This document shows, in pieces, positions 39,681 through 48,562 of a DNA stretch of 64,000 nucleotides. The translations under genes were made by a program, and so were the position numbers. The DNA is from JACKHO01 sp041398745 (GTDB lineage: Bacteria > Planctomycetota > Planctomycetia > Planctomycetales > Planctomycetaceae): contig JAWKUB010000006.1 of the NCBI GenBank assembly GCA_041398745.1, positions 646,473-710,472 of the forward strand, written 5' to 3'. Under the pieces are notes generated by a model that was given only the letters and a program-made list of their open reading frames with translations, was not told the DNA's origin and did not search any database. How positions within the stretch are numbered: position 1 is the stretch's first letter; the number at the start of each line of letters is the position of its first letter.

Positions 39681-40157
39681 ATGTTCGTCAAACAAATCTG
39701 CACCATCGCCATCACGGCAATCGCTTTCACAATTACAGGAACCTCATGCTTCGCTCAGGCCAATGCACCAATCCATGGCCCCGAGAACAACAAGCCTTTG
39801 AACATGGGGATGTGCTTAACGATCACGGTTCCTGCGGGCCGGTCAGTCGAACTGAGTTTTTTTGAGTCCGCTTATTACGAGAACGAGGCGAACATCTACG
39901 ATCAGAACGGATTCAAGCTGGCGAGCCGCGGCAATTACCTTAATATGAACAACTACACGTGGACGAACTCGTCTCAGCAGACACGCTTCATTATTGTTTC
40001 CGGCTGGCACAAGAGCAGTCCGCCGAAAGGCGGCAAACCGTGGTACCAAAGTCCCATCCGCGTGTTCAACGGTGGGGCAGAGCTGGGCGTTGTTGGTTTT
40101 GAGGACAGTACCAACGGAAGTTACGATGACTTTGTAGTCCGATACCGTCTCAAGTAA
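39681..40157 (+). CDS. secreted protein, paralog of 30762-31235
   Basis: 158 residues from the ATG at 39681. The open frame extends further upstream, but this start gives a signal peptide (MFVKQICTIAITAIAFTITG, cut after CFA), has AAGGAG upstream and sits behind motif E. The mature protein shares SGWHK, a GVVGFEDS-like stretch and the final FVVRYRLK with the 157-residue paralog. The middle (ANIYDQNGFKLASRGN) matches its IRIYDTGGHLLATSGN. Both are preceded by the same regulatory motif, so they are duplicated members of one regulon. The role is unknown. An extracellular binding or structural function is my guess. Confidence 0.8.
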   Translation: MFVKQICTIAITAIAFTITGTSCFAQANAPIHGPENNKPLNMGMCLTITVPAGRSVELSFFESAYYENEANIYDQNGFKLASRGNYLNMNNYTWTNSSQQTRFIIVSGWHKSSPPKGGKPWYQSPIRVFNGGAELGVVGFEDSTNGSYDDFVVRYRLK

Positions 40158-40211
40158 TCCATTGCCAGAGGTGGTAGCTGCCCCCCGAACCATACAATTG
40201 AGAGTAAAGCC

Positions 40212-40242
40212 GCAGGCTTCCAGCAAAACACTGGAAGCCTGC
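40212..40242 (+). terminator. terminator, repeat-family member 1
   Basis: GCAGGCTTCCAG, a 7-base loop, and its exact complement. It is related in sequence to the hairpins at 42618 and 45843, and the following 90 bp are also shared with 42649-42735. Confidence 0.8.
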
Positions 40243-40353
40243 TTGCGTGTTGTTCTACTCAAAGTTTGGCGTCATTGGCGGTTGTCGTTAGCCAGGAATT
40301 GCATAGACGGCGGGGCCAATTCTCAATTCTTTCGAGCTTTCTCAATCTCTTGC

Positions 40354-40379
40354 GTCCCCTTTTTCGAACCGTTCTCGAT
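40354..40379 (+). promoter_or_regulatory. shared motif F
   Basis: GTCCCC, 14 bases, CTCGAT, then GTGAGTAATAGAAG. It lies 52 bases before the start at 40426. Confidence 0.75.
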
Positions 40380-40425
40380 GTGAGTAATAGAAGCTTTTTA
40401 GTCCCTCGAAGCAGCAACTGAATCC

Positions 40426-40941
40426 ATGTCAAACAACCAAGAATTCGACCAAACTCCTGAAACCATTACGATTGAAGTATCGGAGGAATCGATCGATCTC
40501 ACATTCAAGAGCACTGGAATGCGGGAGAAACTTCCCAACGAAGATTCCTCCTATCGATTGGTGATGAATACCTGCCGTAACTCCAATGGCGCACTGGTAA
40601 TCTTCATCGAAAACAACGGGCTCGAAAAACCACTCTCCGACTGGCTCAAGAGACAGGGGGTTCAGACGGTTGTCATCGCTGTTCAGAAGCCTTCGGCCCT
40701 TGGAACAATTCTGGACAATGTCGAAGCGGCTAATGAATCAGTAAGTAAGGCGAAATTGGTCCTGGCTGGCCTGATTGCGACTGCAGGAGGTGTCATCTGG
40801 ACGCTCATTGCGTTGGGCTCCATCGCCGCGGAAGGTCACCAGGCAGCATCCGGCGGAATCTGGAAAGGGCCGATTATTGCTGTGCTAGGTATGGCTCTGA
40901 TCGTGATTGTGGGCAAAGTCAAAAGCCGCGCGACTCAATGA
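40426..40941 (+). CDS. membrane protein of unknown function
   Basis: 171 residues with no signal peptide. The N-terminal 100 residues are soluble and acidic (TITIEVSEESIDLTFKSTGM) with a beta-alpha pattern that includes VIFIENNG and VVIAVQKP. Two membrane helices follow near the C-terminus (KLVLAGLIATAGGVIWTLIA and IIAVLGMALIVIVG), leaving a short loop outside. It would thus present its soluble domain in the cytoplasm. I recognise no family. It is behind motif F and upstream of the secreted PDZ-like protein. Confidence 0.7.
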   Translation: MSNNQEFDQTPETITIEVSEESIDLTFKSTGMREKLPNEDSSYRLVMNTCRNSNGALVIFIENNGLEKPLSDWLKRQGVQTVVIAVQKPSALGTILDNVEAANESVSKAKLVLAGLIATAGGVIWTLIALGSIAAEGHQAASGGIWKGPIIAVLGMALIVIVGKVKSRATQ

Positions 40942-41093
40942 TTGTTCTCCAACTGGCGGCTTTCAATCACACCGATGGCTGTTCACGGTATTCCGTGGGC
41001 GGCCTTTTTGCGTTTTGAGATTGCGCTGACAGAAGCTGGCATCCACAACAGAGTTGGATTTCGAAATGCATTCGGATTTTCGCGTTTTCCCGG

Positions 41094-41119
41094 TCCCCTT
41101 GTCCCGACTGCTCTCGCTG
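41094..41119 (+). promoter_or_regulatory. shared motif G
   Basis: GTCCCC, 14 bases, CTCGCT, then GAAAGAGATAGAA. It lies 123 bases before the start at 41237, the longest spacing in the set. Confidence 0.7.
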
Positions 41120-41236
41120 AAAGAGATAGAACGTTGGCCCTTTTTCGAGAACAGGAATGGAAGCCAATGCATTGGCCAGCCATGGCCGTTCGCTTTGCCA
41201 AATCGACTTTCAATTCCACAGCTTTTGGAGCCCCCA

Positions 41237-42556
41237 ATGACTACTCTGAAGAATGTCTTTCTATTTGCATTCACCATTTGCTTGTTTGCCGCTGGCCATG
41301 CCTCTGGAGAAGAGTGGCGAGACAATTTCGACGAACAGAAAGAACAACTGCGCAATAAGTACGCCTGGGTCTATTTTGGGCATGAAGAGAAGTATGAGAA
41401 CGCGCTGAAATACACAGTTCAGTACTACACGGGCGACTGGGCCAATGCGACGAAAGAGATTGCATCAGTTATTGCAGCCGACGTCGAGGGCTTGGCCCAA
41501 AGCATGAGCCAGCATGGCATTGACCCAACAAGACATCAAATCAGTTTTGGTCGAGTGACAATCAAGAACGAATATCGCGTAAACCTTGGCGGAGGGAATT
41601 TCCGCGTCGGCTCGACGGGATGGAACAGAGGGTTGGACTCATACGCAAATTACGTTTACGTGACGCACAACAACTACGACCGGGTCCCGGACAGTGCAAA
41701 TGACGTCCCTCCGACCAGGAATCCTCCACCGAGTACCCCAGCTGTTATTTCACTGAACCACGTGAAATGCATCGACAGTAAAGAGGTTCGCGATGACATC
41801 TACACGAAAGTGTTCGTGGACGGTGAGTATATCGGTCGGTATCCCAAAGATGATTTCAACATGAAGGCAGGGAATTCCCTCTATCTGCCGTTTTCATTCT
41901 CGAACCTGCAGTTTCATCAGTCCGTAGTATTTCAGCTCTGGGATAAGGATCTTGGGGATGATGAGTTGATGGCAAACGTTGTAATTGATCGCCAACAGTA
42001 CGATTCAGGAGCCATTCCCAATGTGATTAGCATTATTGGGGGCACTGAGTTTCCCAATCTCTCCGATACCACGTTTCGCAAATACAACTATCAACTTCAT
42101 CTCACCGGGGCACAAGCCGGGAACCAACAGCCTGGCGTAGCGCCGCTTCCTGGCACGGCGTCATCGGGGACACCTGCTGGGCTCGACCCCACGGGCCTGT
42201 TGTTGGGTATCCGGTGCTACAACACGCCGCGAGGCCTCGCGATTGATGACTTCATCGAGGGGTACGGGGATAATACGGGCGCACTGGCCAAGGGGGACGC
42301 TATTCAGGCAGTCACGGTCGATGGGAAAGTCGTGTCAGCAATGACGCTTGATGATTTTCGGAATGCCAAGTCGAAAGTCGGCCCAGAGAATCGAACGGTT
42401 ATCAAAATCTTCCGTCCCGGTGTGGGATACCTTTATCCCGAAGTGAAATTCTCGATTGAGGGAGGAGGCGGCACTGTGTACACGAGTGCTCCTCAGTTTA
42501 TGAACTCAAGCCTGGAAAGTGAGAAGTACTTCAATTCGTTGCCGGTCGAACCATAG
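41237..42556 (+). CDS. secreted protein with C2-like and PDZ-like parts
   Basis: 439 residues from the ATG at 41237. The frame is open upstream, but only this start yields a signal peptide (MTTLKNVFLFAFTICLFAAG, cut after HASG). After an N-terminal helical domain there is a Pro-rich linker, then a beta domain with VVFQLWDKDLGDDELMANVV, reminiscent of C2-type domains. A second linker leads to a C-terminal domain with GLAIDDFIEGYGDNTGALAK, GDAIQAVTVDGK and RTVIKIFRPG that reads like a PDZ fold. The protein would act outside the cytoplasmic membrane. A following terminator closes the unit. Confidence 0.7.
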   Translation: MTTLKNVFLFAFTICLFAAGHASGEEWRDNFDEQKEQLRNKYAWVYFGHEEKYENALKYTVQYYTGDWANATKEIASVIAADVEGLAQSMSQHGIDPTRHQISFGRVTIKNEYRVNLGGGNFRVGSTGWNRGLDSYANYVYVTHNNYDRVPDSANDVPPTRNPPPSTPAVISLNHVKCIDSKEVRDDIYTKVFVDGEYIGRYPKDDFNMKAGNSLYLPFSFSNLQFHQSVVFQLWDKDLGDDELMANVVIDRQQYDSGAIPNVISIIGGTEFPNLSDTTFRKYNYQLHLTGAQAGNQQPGVAPLPGTASSGTPAGLDPTGLLLGIRCYNTPRGLAIDDFIEGYGDNTGALAKGDAIQAVTVDGKVVSAMTLDDFRNAKSKVGPENRTVIKIFRPGVGYLYPEVKFSIEGGGGTVYTSAPQFMNSSLESEKYFNSLPVEP

Positions 42557-42617
42557 CTTCTCATTTTGAACCGATCGGTCAAGCAAGCCTTGAAGTGAGA
42601 GTATTGACATCTCCTTT

Positions 42618-42648
42618 ACAGGCCTCCAGTCGAGCACTGGAGGCCTGT
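42618..42648 (+). terminator. terminator, repeat-family member 2
   Basis: ACAGGCCTCCAGT, a 5-base loop, and its exact complement, followed by TTTT. Confidence 0.85.
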
Positions 42649-43056
42649 TTTCGCGTTGTTTTCGGCAAAGTTTGGCGTCATTGGAGGTTGTGGCAGCCAG
42701 GAATCACGTAGATGGCGGGGCCAATTCTCAATTCTTCAGATTCAACTGCTTGCTCGTACCCCATTCGATCAGACGCTCTGACTGAGGGTAGAAAACGACG
42801 ATCCTCAGCTCTCATTCAGGTACAAAATTGGGCGATTGCCAGCACTTTCCGTGCATGTCGCCGCCAAATGCATTCGGTCTATAGATACACATGGCAATAT
42901 TGGGGAGTGATCAAAAAGCGGATTCGTAACTCCTCTCAAACCCCATCGCGAAAATATGCGCAAGCTCCGATTTTTCGTGGCACCTCGTTCCGTGAGCGTA
43001 CGCTAAGGAGCATAGTGCTCGATTACCAATTCTTTTAAATGAACTGATCGAAAATC
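42649..43056. other. gene-free stretch with copied sequence and a decayed motif
   Basis: Positions 42649-42735 repeat 40243-40330 closely. After this, about 42757-42795 reads GTACCCC, 13 bases, CTCTGACTGAGGGTAGAAAA, which looks like a worn copy of the shared motif. No gene follows within 250 bp, suggesting loss of a small gene. I see nothing else. Confidence 0.5.
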
Positions 43057-43575
43057 ATGGACTCAACCACTCCAATCAACTGGATTCAAGTGCATCAGGG
43101 GCGACTCGCTATCGGACACCGTCCCAAGTTGAAATTGATCCCGGAATTGTCATCTCTGGGCGTCACACATGTGTTGACGTTGCTCTCCGCCAAAGAGGGG
43201 GCGGAGCGAATTGGCCAGATATGTGTGCAGGAGAGGCTTGAATGGATTTGGTTGCCGCTTGAAAACGGGCAACCACCTTCAGTTGACCGCGATGAGGATA
43301 TCGTTCGCACATTCCGCGTTATGTCTGATGCCATTCAGGAATCGAAAAGTCTGTTCGTGCACTGCTCTGCTGGCATCCATCGCACGGGGATGATGACTCA
43401 CGCTCTTTTGGGATTCCTGGGATTCACGAACAGCGAGTCCAGGCAATTGCTTGAGCGGCTGCGTGGCCATACCGCGCACGGTGTTGGAGACGAGCGGCTT
43501 GCCTGGGGAGACGACTTTATCAGCAGGGTACTCTCGGACCAGACATCAAATTCTGACGCCAAACCCAAGACTTGA
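43057..43575 (+). CDS. dual-specificity protein phosphatase
   Basis: 172 residues, cytoplasmic. The signature CxxGxxR of Cys-dependent phosphatases is complete in LFVHCSAGIHRTGMMTHALL: C with A-G-I-H before R form the phosphate loop and T follows. Upstream, GVTHVLTLLSAKEG and LEWIWLPLENGQPPSVD correspond to the usual strand and general-acid loop region (D near PPSVDRDED). It removes phosphate from Tyr or Ser/Thr residues. Two kinases flank it in the element, so it may reverse their action. No shared motif is seen directly upstream. Confidence 0.85.
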   Translation: MDSTTPINWIQVHQGRLAIGHRPKLKLIPELSSLGVTHVLTLLSAKEGAERIGQICVQERLEWIWLPLENGQPPSVDRDEDIVRTFRVMSDAIQESKSLFVHCSAGIHRTGMMTHALLGFLGFTNSESRQLLERLRGHTAHGVGDERLAWGDDFISRVLSDQTSNSDAKPKT

Positions 43576-43780
43576 GCACGAGCCGATGAGTTCGAAATGC
43601 CACCTGGTGCAACCGAAGGTGTGTGTTTGAATTATCCGAAGTATTTCCCGCAAAGCCTTTTTCACGTAGACTCACTTAGTTTGGTGGTTCGTCACTGTCT
43701 TGAATTTCGGCAACATTGTTGGTTTTGTAACCAAACAGACGATCGCCTCTGATTGAGTCGAGATGCAAGCAGGAGTCTTT

Positions 43781-44932
43781 ATGCTACCGCTAAGACACAG
43801 TGTTCTGATCTGTCTTGTTGTCTGCATGTTTCACGAGGCGACCGCCGCAGAGCCTGCTCAGCTGAAACTGCCCGTTGGCAATTCTGTAGAGGACTGGCAA
43901 ACTTGGGCAGAGTCTCAAGAACGGCCTGTCGAGACTAGCGTCATCGCACTTCACCACTGCAAACCGGAGGATCGCGTTCGTTACGCGCTTGCGACGATTA
44001 CACGAGTCGCAATTCTCAGCGCCCCAGACAAGCCTGAACTCAACAGGGTCTGGAATCGCATTATGGGCGAGCCGTTGACTCAAGAGAGTCTAGAGGCAAT
44101 TTCACCGGAAGACATTGATCGTATAGCCGGAACAATCAGAAACGCTTTCCCCCATGAGCATGAGGAGTGGCTTACTGATGAAAAGGCCAAGGTCATTTGG
44201 CGTGGACTCACTCAAACACAGTTGACGGCCGTTCGGACGTATGTTGGCACTCCGGATGAACTAGTCCAACACCTCAATGCTCAGGCGGACGCTGCCTTGG
44301 ATTTCGGATGTTTGACCTCTGATTTTCTATGGGCCTCCAGGTTCCTCTCTTTTGCGTGCGAACTCATGGCTGACTGCGTGCGGTTCGCGCCAAAGGAATT
44401 CGCTACCGGAAGACTTTTGGACATATTGGGAACCGCAATCCATCGGTATGAAGGATTGGTTGCCAAAAATGCAAACGAGAATCGTCCCAACCTGAACGCA
44501 GATCATGCGCTTCTGGGGCGTCGCCGTCTGGCTTTCAATTTGGGGCAGGTTGCCGCAGTTTGCCTTGCGTGTGAACGTGCCGATGATTTCCACAAGATAA
44601 GTAGTGTTGGGATTGGTCCGCTTTTCCACGGAAACTTGACAGCTGAAGGCTACTTTCCAATAGCCGCTGAGGAATTTGAACTGCTCGCATCCAAACGTGC
44701 GGCGGAACGCGCAGCGAAGCGTCCAAACCTCCGGCTGGTTAGCGACCGTTTCAATTTGGGGACTCGGATTTCAAGAAGCTCTGGTAGTGGTAATGCACTT
44801 GAAGAATTCACTTCCAGAGAAATTATCGAGAAGGTGAAACAGGAAAGATCAGAGCGGGAGCGGGAACTACTCGAAGATGTCATTTCTCCGGAAGATCTAG
44901 ACCGGCGAGTGAATCTAAGGTTGTCGAATTGA
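43781..44932 (+). CDS. secreted or membrane-anchored helical protein, unknown
   Basis: 383 residues from the ATG at 43781. An ATG at 43763 is also possible. MLPLRHSVLICLVVCMFHEA is a signal peptide, cut after TAA. The rest is mainly helical, with several Cys (ALHHCKPEDR, FGCLTSDF, CELMADCVRF, CLACERAD) and a charged coiled end (KVKQERSERERELLEDV). I recognise no family. It is upstream of the cysteine-repeat cluster but lacks the shared motif. It could be an accessory or envelope protein of that set. Confidence 0.65.
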   Translation: MLPLRHSVLICLVVCMFHEATAAEPAQLKLPVGNSVEDWQTWAESQERPVETSVIALHHCKPEDRVRYALATITRVAILSAPDKPELNRVWNRIMGEPLTQESLEAISPEDIDRIAGTIRNAFPHEHEEWLTDEKAKVIWRGLTQTQLTAVRTYVGTPDELVQHLNAQADAALDFGCLTSDFLWASRFLSFACELMADCVRFAPKEFATGRLLDILGTAIHRYEGLVAKNANENRPNLNADHALLGRRRLAFNLGQVAAVCLACERADDFHKISSVGIGPLFHGNLTAEGYFPIAAEEFELLASKRAAERAAKRPNLRLVSDRFNLGTRISRSSGSGNALEEFTSREIIEKVKQERSERERELLEDVISPEDLDRRVNLRLSN

Positions 44933-45326
44933 AAGCAATGCCCGTCAGGTATTGCAATTGCGGACGGACTGGCGAGAGCTGTGCAACCCATTGTCGTGCG
45001 AAGTCCTTCGCAATTGCCCTGACCATGGATTTTCGTTTTTGTCCATGAGCACATTCCGGAGGTTGAAGATCTCCTCTAATTCACTCAACGAAACCTTTAG
45101 AACGTAAAGTGAGAGCGCTGGCAGGTTCAACTGGACTGTTGACGAACAACTTGGGGTATCACAGTTTCCGGTACAGGTGCATTGGGCGAGATGATGAGCG
45201 CCTTCTGAGATTTCGACGAACCTCGCAATAGACGCGAGCAGGCTCTGCAAGTTTCTTCCCTGAAAAAGCTTGCGTCCGGGGCGTCTGGTTGGGGGCGATT
45301 TCCTTCTCATTTCTTCGATTTCTTGT
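44933..45326. other. no recognisable gene
   Basis: Intergenic. Frames on both strands are short and without motifs. The last 40 bp before motif H (TTTCTTCGATTTCTTGT) resemble the sequence upstream of several other motif copies. Confidence 0.45.
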
Positions 45327-45352
45327 GTCCCCTTTGGTCAAGTCCTCTCGCT
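45327..45352 (+). promoter_or_regulatory. shared motif H
   Basis: GTCCCC, 14 bases, CTCGCT, then GGGAGTAATAGAAAG. It lies 53 bases before the start at 45400. The following leader, including CCTCAACCGGA, is also conserved in I and J. Confidence 0.85.
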
Positions 45353-45399
45353 GGGAGTAATAGAAAGCTCATCCTGCTCCCTCAACCGGAATCGAAATC

Positions 45400-45807
45400 A
45401 TGCGTTTTTCAGCCCTGGCCGCTCTGTTCGCCCTCGCCATTTTTTCCTCACCAGTGCTCGCTTGTCCATCAAGCGACCCCGACTGCCTGGTCGCTGAACT
45501 GCTGGCTTGTGACAGCAGCGGAGCCGATTGTCTGACCAGTGACGTTCTCGAACAGTCAGGGAAGCAGCAGTCCGTTGAATCGAATGTAACGGCTTGTGAC
45601 GCTGGTGATCCAGATTGCTTCGCCGGTGAGCTGCTGGCTTGTCCAATAAGCGACCCTGACTGCATTGTCAGCGAGTTACTGGCGTGTGAGACAGGAGTAG
45701 ACTGCCTGACGAGCGATCTTTGGGCATGTTCGCGTGATGACTGCGTGACTGATGATTCCCTGGCTTGCACCGCCAGCGATCCAGGCTGTGACAACTTAAT
45801 GGGTTGA
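45400..45807 (+). CDS. secreted cysteine-repeat protein 1
   Basis: 135 residues. A signal peptide (MRFSALAALFALAIFSSPVL, cut after A) leads to a mature part made of repeated units of about 11-15 residues with two Cys each, such as ACPSSDPDCLVAELL, ACDSSGADCLTSDVL and ACPISDPDCIVSELL. The unit is (L)LAC-x(3-5)-D-C-(L/F)-x-x-(E/D)-L-L, with the paired Cys spaced to form disulfides. No known toxin or bacteriocin family is recognised. It is one of three paralogs (46099, 48636) that share signal peptide and leader. The VKOR-DsbA gene nearby could oxidise it. A terminator follows. Confidence 0.85.
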   Translation: MRFSALAALFALAIFSSPVLACPSSDPDCLVAELLACDSSGADCLTSDVLEQSGKQQSVESNVTACDAGDPDCFAGELLACPISDPDCIVSELLACETGVDCLTSDLWACSRDDCVTDDSLACTASDPGCDNLMG

Positions 45808-45842
45808 GCCGACCGTGAAACGCGACAATTGACAGCAAATCC

Positions 45843-45873
45843 GCAGGCTTCCAGTGTACTACTGGAAGCCTGC
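45843..45873 (+). terminator. terminator, repeat-family member 3
   Basis: GCAGGCTTCCAGT, loop GTACT, exact complement, then TTTCGTTTTGTTTT. Confidence 0.85.
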
Positions 45874-46025
45874 TTTCGTTTTGTTTTCCTTACCGTTTGG
45901 CCACATTGGCATATGCTGGTTGCCTGCTGGTGCTGCAAGGCGTTTTTCCGCAATGGGTTACAACTTTTTGCCAGTTCCAGCGGGGACAAGTCCTGGACGT
46001 TCTTCCGTTTTTCTTGAATTTGTGT

Positions 46026-46051
46026 GTCCCTTTTCTCGGACCGCTCTCGCT
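46026..46051 (+). promoter_or_regulatory. shared motif I
   Basis: GTCCCT, 14 bases, CTCGCT, then GGGAGTAATAGAAGG. It lies 53 bases before the start at 46099. Confidence 0.85.
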
Positions 46052-46098
46052 GGGAGTAATAGAAGGCTTATCCCACTCCCTCAACCGGAATCAGAATC

Positions 46099-46419
46099 AT
46101 GCGTATTTCAGCCCTTGCCGCTCTGTTCGCCCTCGCCGTTTTTTCCTCACCACTGCTCGCCTGTCCACCAAGCAACCCCGACTGCCTGACGGCTGACCTG
46201 CTGGCTTGCAATCGGGAAAAAGACTGTTTGACCGCGGACTTGCTGGCCTGCACGGCAGGTGTCGACTGCGCTGACCTGACCGAGGTCGAACTGGCATGTC
46301 ACCGAGATGACTGTCTGACTGCTGAACTTCTGGCTTGCAATCGACAAAGCGACTGCCTCACTGATGAACTGCTGTCATGTACCCGGGATGATTGCGTGGC
46401 GGCTGAGTTGATCGCCTGA
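46099..46419 (+). CDS. secreted cysteine-repeat protein 2
   Basis: 106 residues. The signal peptide MRISALAALFALAVFSSPLL is nearly identical to that of the protein at 45400. The mature part is a compact array: CPPSNPDCLTADLL, ACNREKDCLTADLL, ACTAGVDC, ACHRDDCLTAELL, ACNRQSDCLTDELL, SCTRDDC. The Cys pairs are spaced by 4-6 residues and each unit ends in an acidic-Leu-Leu turn, which suggests a solenoid of disulfide-linked helices. The VKOR-DsbA gene starts 140 bp downstream on the same strand with no terminator between, so both may share the transcript from motif I. Confidence 0.85.
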   Translation: MRISALAALFALAVFSSPLLACPPSNPDCLTADLLACNREKDCLTADLLACTAGVDCADLTEVELACHRDDCLTAELLACNRQSDCLTDELLSCTRDDCVAAELIA

Positions 46420-46559
46420 TTTCTCTCGAGTCACAATGGACGGTTTTCCTTCTGTTTCTCGGCGGTTGGATGACAGAATGGGATGGGTCTGGAGGCACGG
46501 AGAATCTGGAGTCGCTAACATGGTTCGAAACCGCTCAGTTCTCTGAAATCGTGAATTCC

Positions 46560-48407
46560 ATGAGCAACCCAACATCCGGCGAAACTGTCGAACAGAAACT
46601 CCCCCACCGTCCGGTCTGGTGGCACAAACTGATTCCTGCATGTCTGGCTGCTCTCTCCGCTGCTGCGTCCGGGTTGCTCGTGCTGCAACATCTGGCGGGA
46701 ATGGCTCTCCCGGGTTGTGGCCCCACTTCGGCCTGTGCCCAGCTTTCCGCTTCGCCCTGGGGCAGCGTGCTCGGTGTTCCGGTTTCTTACGTGGGGCTCA
46801 TTTACTTTTCCGGTCTGACCTATGCGCTGCTGGCAAGCATGCCGGCTCTGCCTCGGAGTGGGAAATGGTTGCTCGCACTGGGTGGCATTGCCTCTCTCGG
46901 CTTTCTGGGAATCATGGCCAGTGAACAGAAATGGTGTCTGTACTGTCTCGGTGTGCATGTCTGCAATCTGGCGCTGGTTGGCGTGAGTTTCACAAGCAGG
47001 CCCGAGAGTCAGACGCGGCGCTGGTGGACGACCTTCGTCGTCAGCAGTGTGGCCACGGCGCTGTTGCTGCTGCTGATTGACACTCAGGTTGCCCGACAGG
47101 TTGCGAGTGAACAGCGCGCACAAACCGAGGAATCCATTGATCAGGTGCTCGACCAGTTAACGTCCGAAGCGGGCCAGAATATCGACTCACCACCCGCTGA
47201 TGGTGGGTTCAGCGGGCATCACCACCGTGGACCAGAAGAGGCCGCTGTGCGTCTCGTGGTGTTTCACGATTACCAGTGCGGCGACTGTGCGGAACTCGAT
47301 GCCGAACTGGAAACCATGCTCAACGAGTTTCCCACGCTGTCGATTTCGGTCCGGCACTTCCCACTATGTCAGGCCTGCAACGCCAGCATCCCCTGGGACT
47401 TCTTTCACAAAAATGCCTGCCAGGCGGCTTACATCGCGGAGGCTGCTGGAAAGCTGGGGGGTGAGGAAGCCTTCTGGAAAATGCATCGCTGGCTCTTTGA
47501 GCATAAGGCAAAATATGAGGCAGATGAATTGCAAACGTTCTGCCAGCAACTGGGACTCGATTCCGCAGAGGTATTGCGATTGGCCGAAGAGAGCGGCGTG
47601 CAGCAAATTGTGCAGCGTGATATCGAACTGGGAAATACTCTGGGGGCCACCGGAACTCCGTTTGTTTTTCTGAATGGCATTGAAGTTCGGGGCACATCAA
47701 GCAATCCCGGGAATGCGCGACTCGCCGTGGAGCGGGTACTCGCCGAGAATCCCCCGCTGAGAACAGCCGCCTGGGATCGCCAACCTCCCGTAGCCGAACA
47801 ACGACTGCTGACAGAATGGGAAGCGGAGGAGCCGGTGGAGTTACCTCCGCAGGATGCGGCCCGGTATGTTTTTGGCAATCCGCAGGGAGCACGACGGATG
47901 CTGCTGTTCCTCGAACCGACCGACCGGGACACACCCGAGTTATGGCGACGTTCGCTGAAAGTCCTTGAGCAGGAGCCGGATGTTCGCCTGGAGGTGTATT
48001 TGTATCCCATTCACAGCCAGCTCAATCCGAAGTATGCGAAACTGAAGCAGGAGATTTTTCCGCGCTCGGCCGAAATTACCCTGCTCATTGAATCACTGCA
48101 GAAACTGGCGCCCGAGAAATCGGTGGCCGTGTTTTCCTGGGTCCTTTCCACACCTTCCACCTTGACGGGTGAAGAACTCCTGCAGGCTGCGGCGAATGAG
48201 TTTGCCGTGTCGCTCAGTGAGCTGCAGCAGCACGTGACGGAGCCCCTGTCGGACGCACTGGGGCGTGATTTTGCGCAGGCGGAGGTGGCCGGCGTCTCCT
48301 GGGCTCCCACGCTGATTGTTAATCAGCGGTCTGCTCCGACGGCTGCGGTCAGCGAGGCGGTCATCCGGAAAATGCTGGCGACTGGCGACGTGGAAACAAC
48401 TGAGTAA
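46560..48407 (+). CDS. VKOR-DsbA fusion, membrane disulfide-forming enzyme
   Basis: 615 residues from the ATG at 46560. The frame is open further back, but this start places a membrane helix near the N-terminus as in the family. Residues 24-175 form a VKOR domain with four or five helices: loop cysteines C53 and C59 (GCGPTSACAQLSASPWGSVL), and the active CLYC at 126-129. A DsbA-like thioredoxin domain follows (about 228-400) with CGDC at 240-243 and cis-Pro in ATGTPFVF. A second thioredoxin-like domain (about 430-605) keeps the cis-Pro (SWAPTLIV) but has no CxxC. It passes electrons from extracytoplasmic thiols to quinone. It sits between cysteine-repeat genes, its likely substrates. Confidence 0.92.
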   Translation: MSNPTSGETVEQKLPHRPVWWHKLIPACLAALSAAASGLLVLQHLAGMALPGCGPTSACAQLSASPWGSVLGVPVSYVGLIYFSGLTYALLASMPALPRSGKWLLALGGIASLGFLGIMASEQKWCLYCLGVHVCNLALVGVSFTSRPESQTRRWWTTFVVSSVATALLLLLIDTQVARQVASEQRAQTEESIDQVLDQLTSEAGQNIDSPPADGGFSGHHHRGPEEAAVRLVVFHDYQCGDCAELDAELETMLNEFPTLSISVRHFPLCQACNASIPWDFFHKNACQAAYIAEAAGKLGGEEAFWKMHRWLFEHKAKYEADELQTFCQQLGLDSAEVLRLAEESGVQQIVQRDIELGNTLGATGTPFVFLNGIEVRGTSSNPGNARLAVERVLAENPPLRTAAWDRQPPVAEQRLLTEWEAEEPVELPPQDAARYVFGNPQGARRMLLFLEPTDRDTPELWRRSLKVLEQEPDVRLEVYLYPIHSQLNPKYAKLKQEIFPRSAEITLLIESLQKLAPEKSVAVFSWVLSTPSTLTGEELLQAAANEFAVSLSELQQHVTEPLSDALGRDFAQAEVAGVSWAPTLIVNQRSAPTAAVSEAVIRKMLATGDVETTE

Positions 48408-48562
48408 CAGAAGCTCGACGTGCGGATTTTTCTCTCATCCCCCGAGACTATGCCAGCCCTCCACTTGCGGTGCAAGTCGCATCGCAGTAACGACTTGCGA
48501 CGTAATGGCGGTTCCAGCCGGACCACATTCTGGACTTTCTTCCATATTTCTCGAATTCCCAT

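Noticed and set aside
45369..45989. A 206-codon minus-strand frame over the cysteine-repeat gene
   Set aside because: It mirrors the repeat units of the real gene. The plus-strand gene has a signal peptide, promoter motif and terminator.
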